A DNA stretch of 5,223 bases. Origin: a candidate division WWE3 bacterium RIFOXYD1_FULL_39_9 (GTDB lineage Bacteria; Patescibacteriota; WWE3; UBA101185; UBA10185). Location of the stretch: assembly GCA_001773295.1 (NCBI GenBank), contig MEWG01000027.1, positions 39,052 to 44,274 of the forward strand, written 5' to 3'. Numbering within the stretch: position 1 is the stretch's first letter; every line of letters begins with the position of its first letter. The notes under the pieces were generated by a model that was not told the origin of the DNA, ran no database searches, and was given only the letters and a program-made list of their open reading frames with translations. Positions 3,959 through 5,223 of this stretch are shown here, piece after piece. The translations under genes were made by a program, and so were the position numbers.

Positions 3959-4963
3959 ATGTTTGGAAAAAAAATTGCGATAGATTTAGGAACTGCTAAT
4001 TCACTAGTTTACGTTTCAGGTAAAGGAATACTTCTGCGTGAGCCGACTGTTGTAGCAGTCTCCATCGATGACGATAGGGTTGTCGCAGTAGGGAACGAAG
4101 CCCGTGAAATGATTGGTAAAACACCTGAAAATATAGTGGCCACAAAACCATTAAGAGACGGTGTTATAGCTGATTACGTTGTTACAGAGGCTTTACTAAG
4201 ATATTTTATCAATAAAGTAATGGGCAGATACAGATTTGTACGTCCCGATGTCATGATTTCGATACCGGCCGGTGCTACGTCTGTAGAAGCTCGAGCAGTT
4301 TTGGAGGCAGCTTACTCCGCAGGCGCCAAAAGGGCGTTTTTGATCCCTGAACCTCTGGCCGCTGCTATCGGGTCCGGTTTGCCGATCTCAGAACCTTCCG
4401 GAAATATGGTGGTCAATATTGGCGGCGGAACAACCGAAATTGCTATAGTTTCACTGTACGGCATGGTGGTGCACGGAAGTGTGCGTGTTGGCGGCAATGT
4501 TCTTGACGACAATATTGCAACTCACATCAGACGTAAATATGGACTGGTTATCGGTGACAATACTGCTGAAATGGTGAAAATGGAGATCGGGGAAGCTGTC
4601 ATGCCTATTAAAGACAGATTTATGGAAGTGAAGGGTAGGGACTCGGTTACAGGTTTTCCCAAGACAATAACTGTCAGTTCTTCTGAAATTTCTACGTGCA
4701 TGGCCCAGTCGTTGAATCAGATCGCTCAGACTATAAAAGGTGTTTTGGAAAAAACACCCCCAGAACTTTCTTCAGATATTATCGATAAAGGTATAGTCCT
4801 AAGCGGCGGCACAGCTTTGTTAGGAAATTTGGATAAACATATTTCGGAGTTTACCGGAGTGCCGGTGCATATTGCCGATGATCCTTTGTTGTGTGTTGTG
4901 AGGGGACTTAGCAAGGCATTGGATAATTTAGATACTTTTAGTAAAAGTATGATAAAAAGATAA
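3959..4963 (+). CDS. mreB: Rod shape-determining protein MreB
   Basis: MreB is the bacterial actin homologue. It forms membrane-associated filaments on the cytoplasmic face that guide the elongasome and keep cells rod-shaped. The 334-residue length is normal for the family. The actin-fold nucleotide-binding motifs are intact: phosphate-1 DLGTANSLVYV (9-19), the EPLAAAIGSG segment with Glu131, phosphate-2 NIGGGTTEIAIV (153-164), and the adenosine motif IVLSGGTALLGN (279-290). The N-terminal MFGKKIAIDLG gives a short hydrophobic start that could help membrane binding. The best translation signal is GAGAG only 3 nt before the ATG, so initiation probably does not rely on a normal Shine-Dalgarno. 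No mreC, mreD, rodA or pbp2 gene is seen beside it; the next gene, 4 nt downstream, is a surface-polymer glycosyltransferase. An Mbl-type paralogue is possible, so the symbol is the family name. Confidence 0.95.
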   Translation: MFGKKIAIDLGTANSLVYVSGKGILLREPTVVAVSIDDDRVVAVGNEAREMIGKTPENIVATKPLRDGVIADYVVTEALLRYFINKVMGRYRFVRPDVMISIPAGATSVEARAVLEAAYSAGAKRAFLIPEPLAAAIGSGLPISEPSGNMVVNIGGGTTEIAIVSLYGMVVHGSVRVGGNVLDDNIATHIRRKYGLVIGDNTAEMVKMEIGEAVMPIKDRFMEVKGRDSVTGFPKTITVSSSEISTCMAQSLNQIAQTIKGVLEKTPPELSSDIIDKGIVLSGGTALLGNLDKHISEFTGVPVHIADDPLLCVVRGLSKALDNLDTFSKSMIKR

Positions 4964-4967
4964 AAAG

Positions 4968-5223
4968 ATGGAATATTCTCCTACACAGTACATTCTAGGT
5001 ATAAAAGTAAATTACGCTTTAACAATGAAGGGGGTTTTGTCCATTATTGAAAACCAGTTTTTAACCGATGGGAATAAGCATTATGTTTGTACAACTAATC
5101 CTGAGTTTATAATGCTTGCTCAAACCGATCCGGGATTTAAAAAAATAATAAATGAGTCGGACCTGTCTATTCCAGACGGAGTGGGAGTAGTGCAGGCTTT
5201 AGAATATCAGCAGGCAGTTCAAA
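4968..5223 (+). CDS. WecG/TagA/CpsF-family glycosyltransferase, N-terminal part
   Basis: Only the first 85 residues are in the window; the gene continues past the right edge. The family moves N-acetylmannosamine or a related sugar from its UDP form onto a polyprenyl-diphosphate-linked acceptor at the inner membrane face, as in wall teichoic acid linkage-unit and enterobacterial common antigen synthesis. Family landmarks are visible: the opening ILGIKVNYALTM (9-20), the TTNPEF motif (42-47) followed by AQTDPGFKKIINESDLSI, and the IPDGVGVV motif (68-75), whose Asp70 corresponds to the aspartate proposed as catalytic base in TagA. The ATG lies 4 nt after the mreB stop with no Shine-Dalgarno, so it is probably co-transcribed and translationally coupled with mreB. 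The donor sugar and final polymer cannot be told from this fragment. Confidence 0.88.
   Translation, partial: MEYSPTQYILGIKVNYALTMKGVLSIIENQFLTDGNKHYVCTTNPEFIMLAQTDPGFKKIINESDLSIPDGVGVVQALEYQQAVQ

Noticed and set aside
4312..4914. Minus-strand open frames at 4312-4512 and 4726-4914
   Set aside because: Both are antisense to the conserved mreB coding sequence.

Overview
The window looks like a chromosomal segment from a small-genome, moderately AT-rich bacterium. The best guess is a member of the Candidate Phyla Radiation (Patescibacteria, perhaps Microgenomates-like). This is inferred from the gene set: a sortase, a PEGA/beta-propeller membrane protein, MreB, and a WecG/TagA-family glycosyltransferase. 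No ribosomal or other marker gene is present to prove it. The standard genetic code fits: Gly is written with GGN throughout and no long frame contains an internal TGA.

Left part (1-1685). The window opens inside a tRNA-Pro (anticodon CGG, CCA encoded). The last 23 bases of the tRNA plus 8 flanking bases are repeated exactly 68 bp downstream, which resembles an integrase attachment-site scar. Next come three small unrecognised genes: a single-pass membrane protein with an acidic tail (235-765, +), a two-pass 78-residue membrane protein (854-1090, -), and a 113-residue soluble acidic protein (1241-1582, +). Each has a good Shine-Dalgarno sequence and a convincing promoter, and all three share a short upstream motif, CTATAGT(T/G)TG(A/T). 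A hairpin separates the two convergent genes, and a second structured region follows the last gene. I read this block as an accessory islet beside a tRNA.

Middle (1583-1997). This gene-free stretch holds the terminator of the islet, then an AT-rich spacer with several GTTGT/ACAAC inverted repeats of unknown role.

Right part (1998-5223). This is a cell-envelope neighbourhood. It has a membrane-anchored sortase (+), a convergent PEGA/beta-propeller protein (-), then mreB (+) diverging from that protein across only 29 bp. Four bases after mreB comes the start of a WecG/TagA-family glycosyltransferase that runs off the window. These genes mostly lack Shine-Dalgarno sequences. Two of them have a -10-like box exactly 6 nt before a GTG, suggesting leaderless messages. 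Together they point to surface-protein anchoring, cell shape and surface-polysaccharide synthesis.

No CRISPR array, transposase, integrase or recognisable defence system is visible. The most unusual items are the tRNA-tail repeat, the shared promoter motif of the three orphan genes, and the structured spacer before the sortase.
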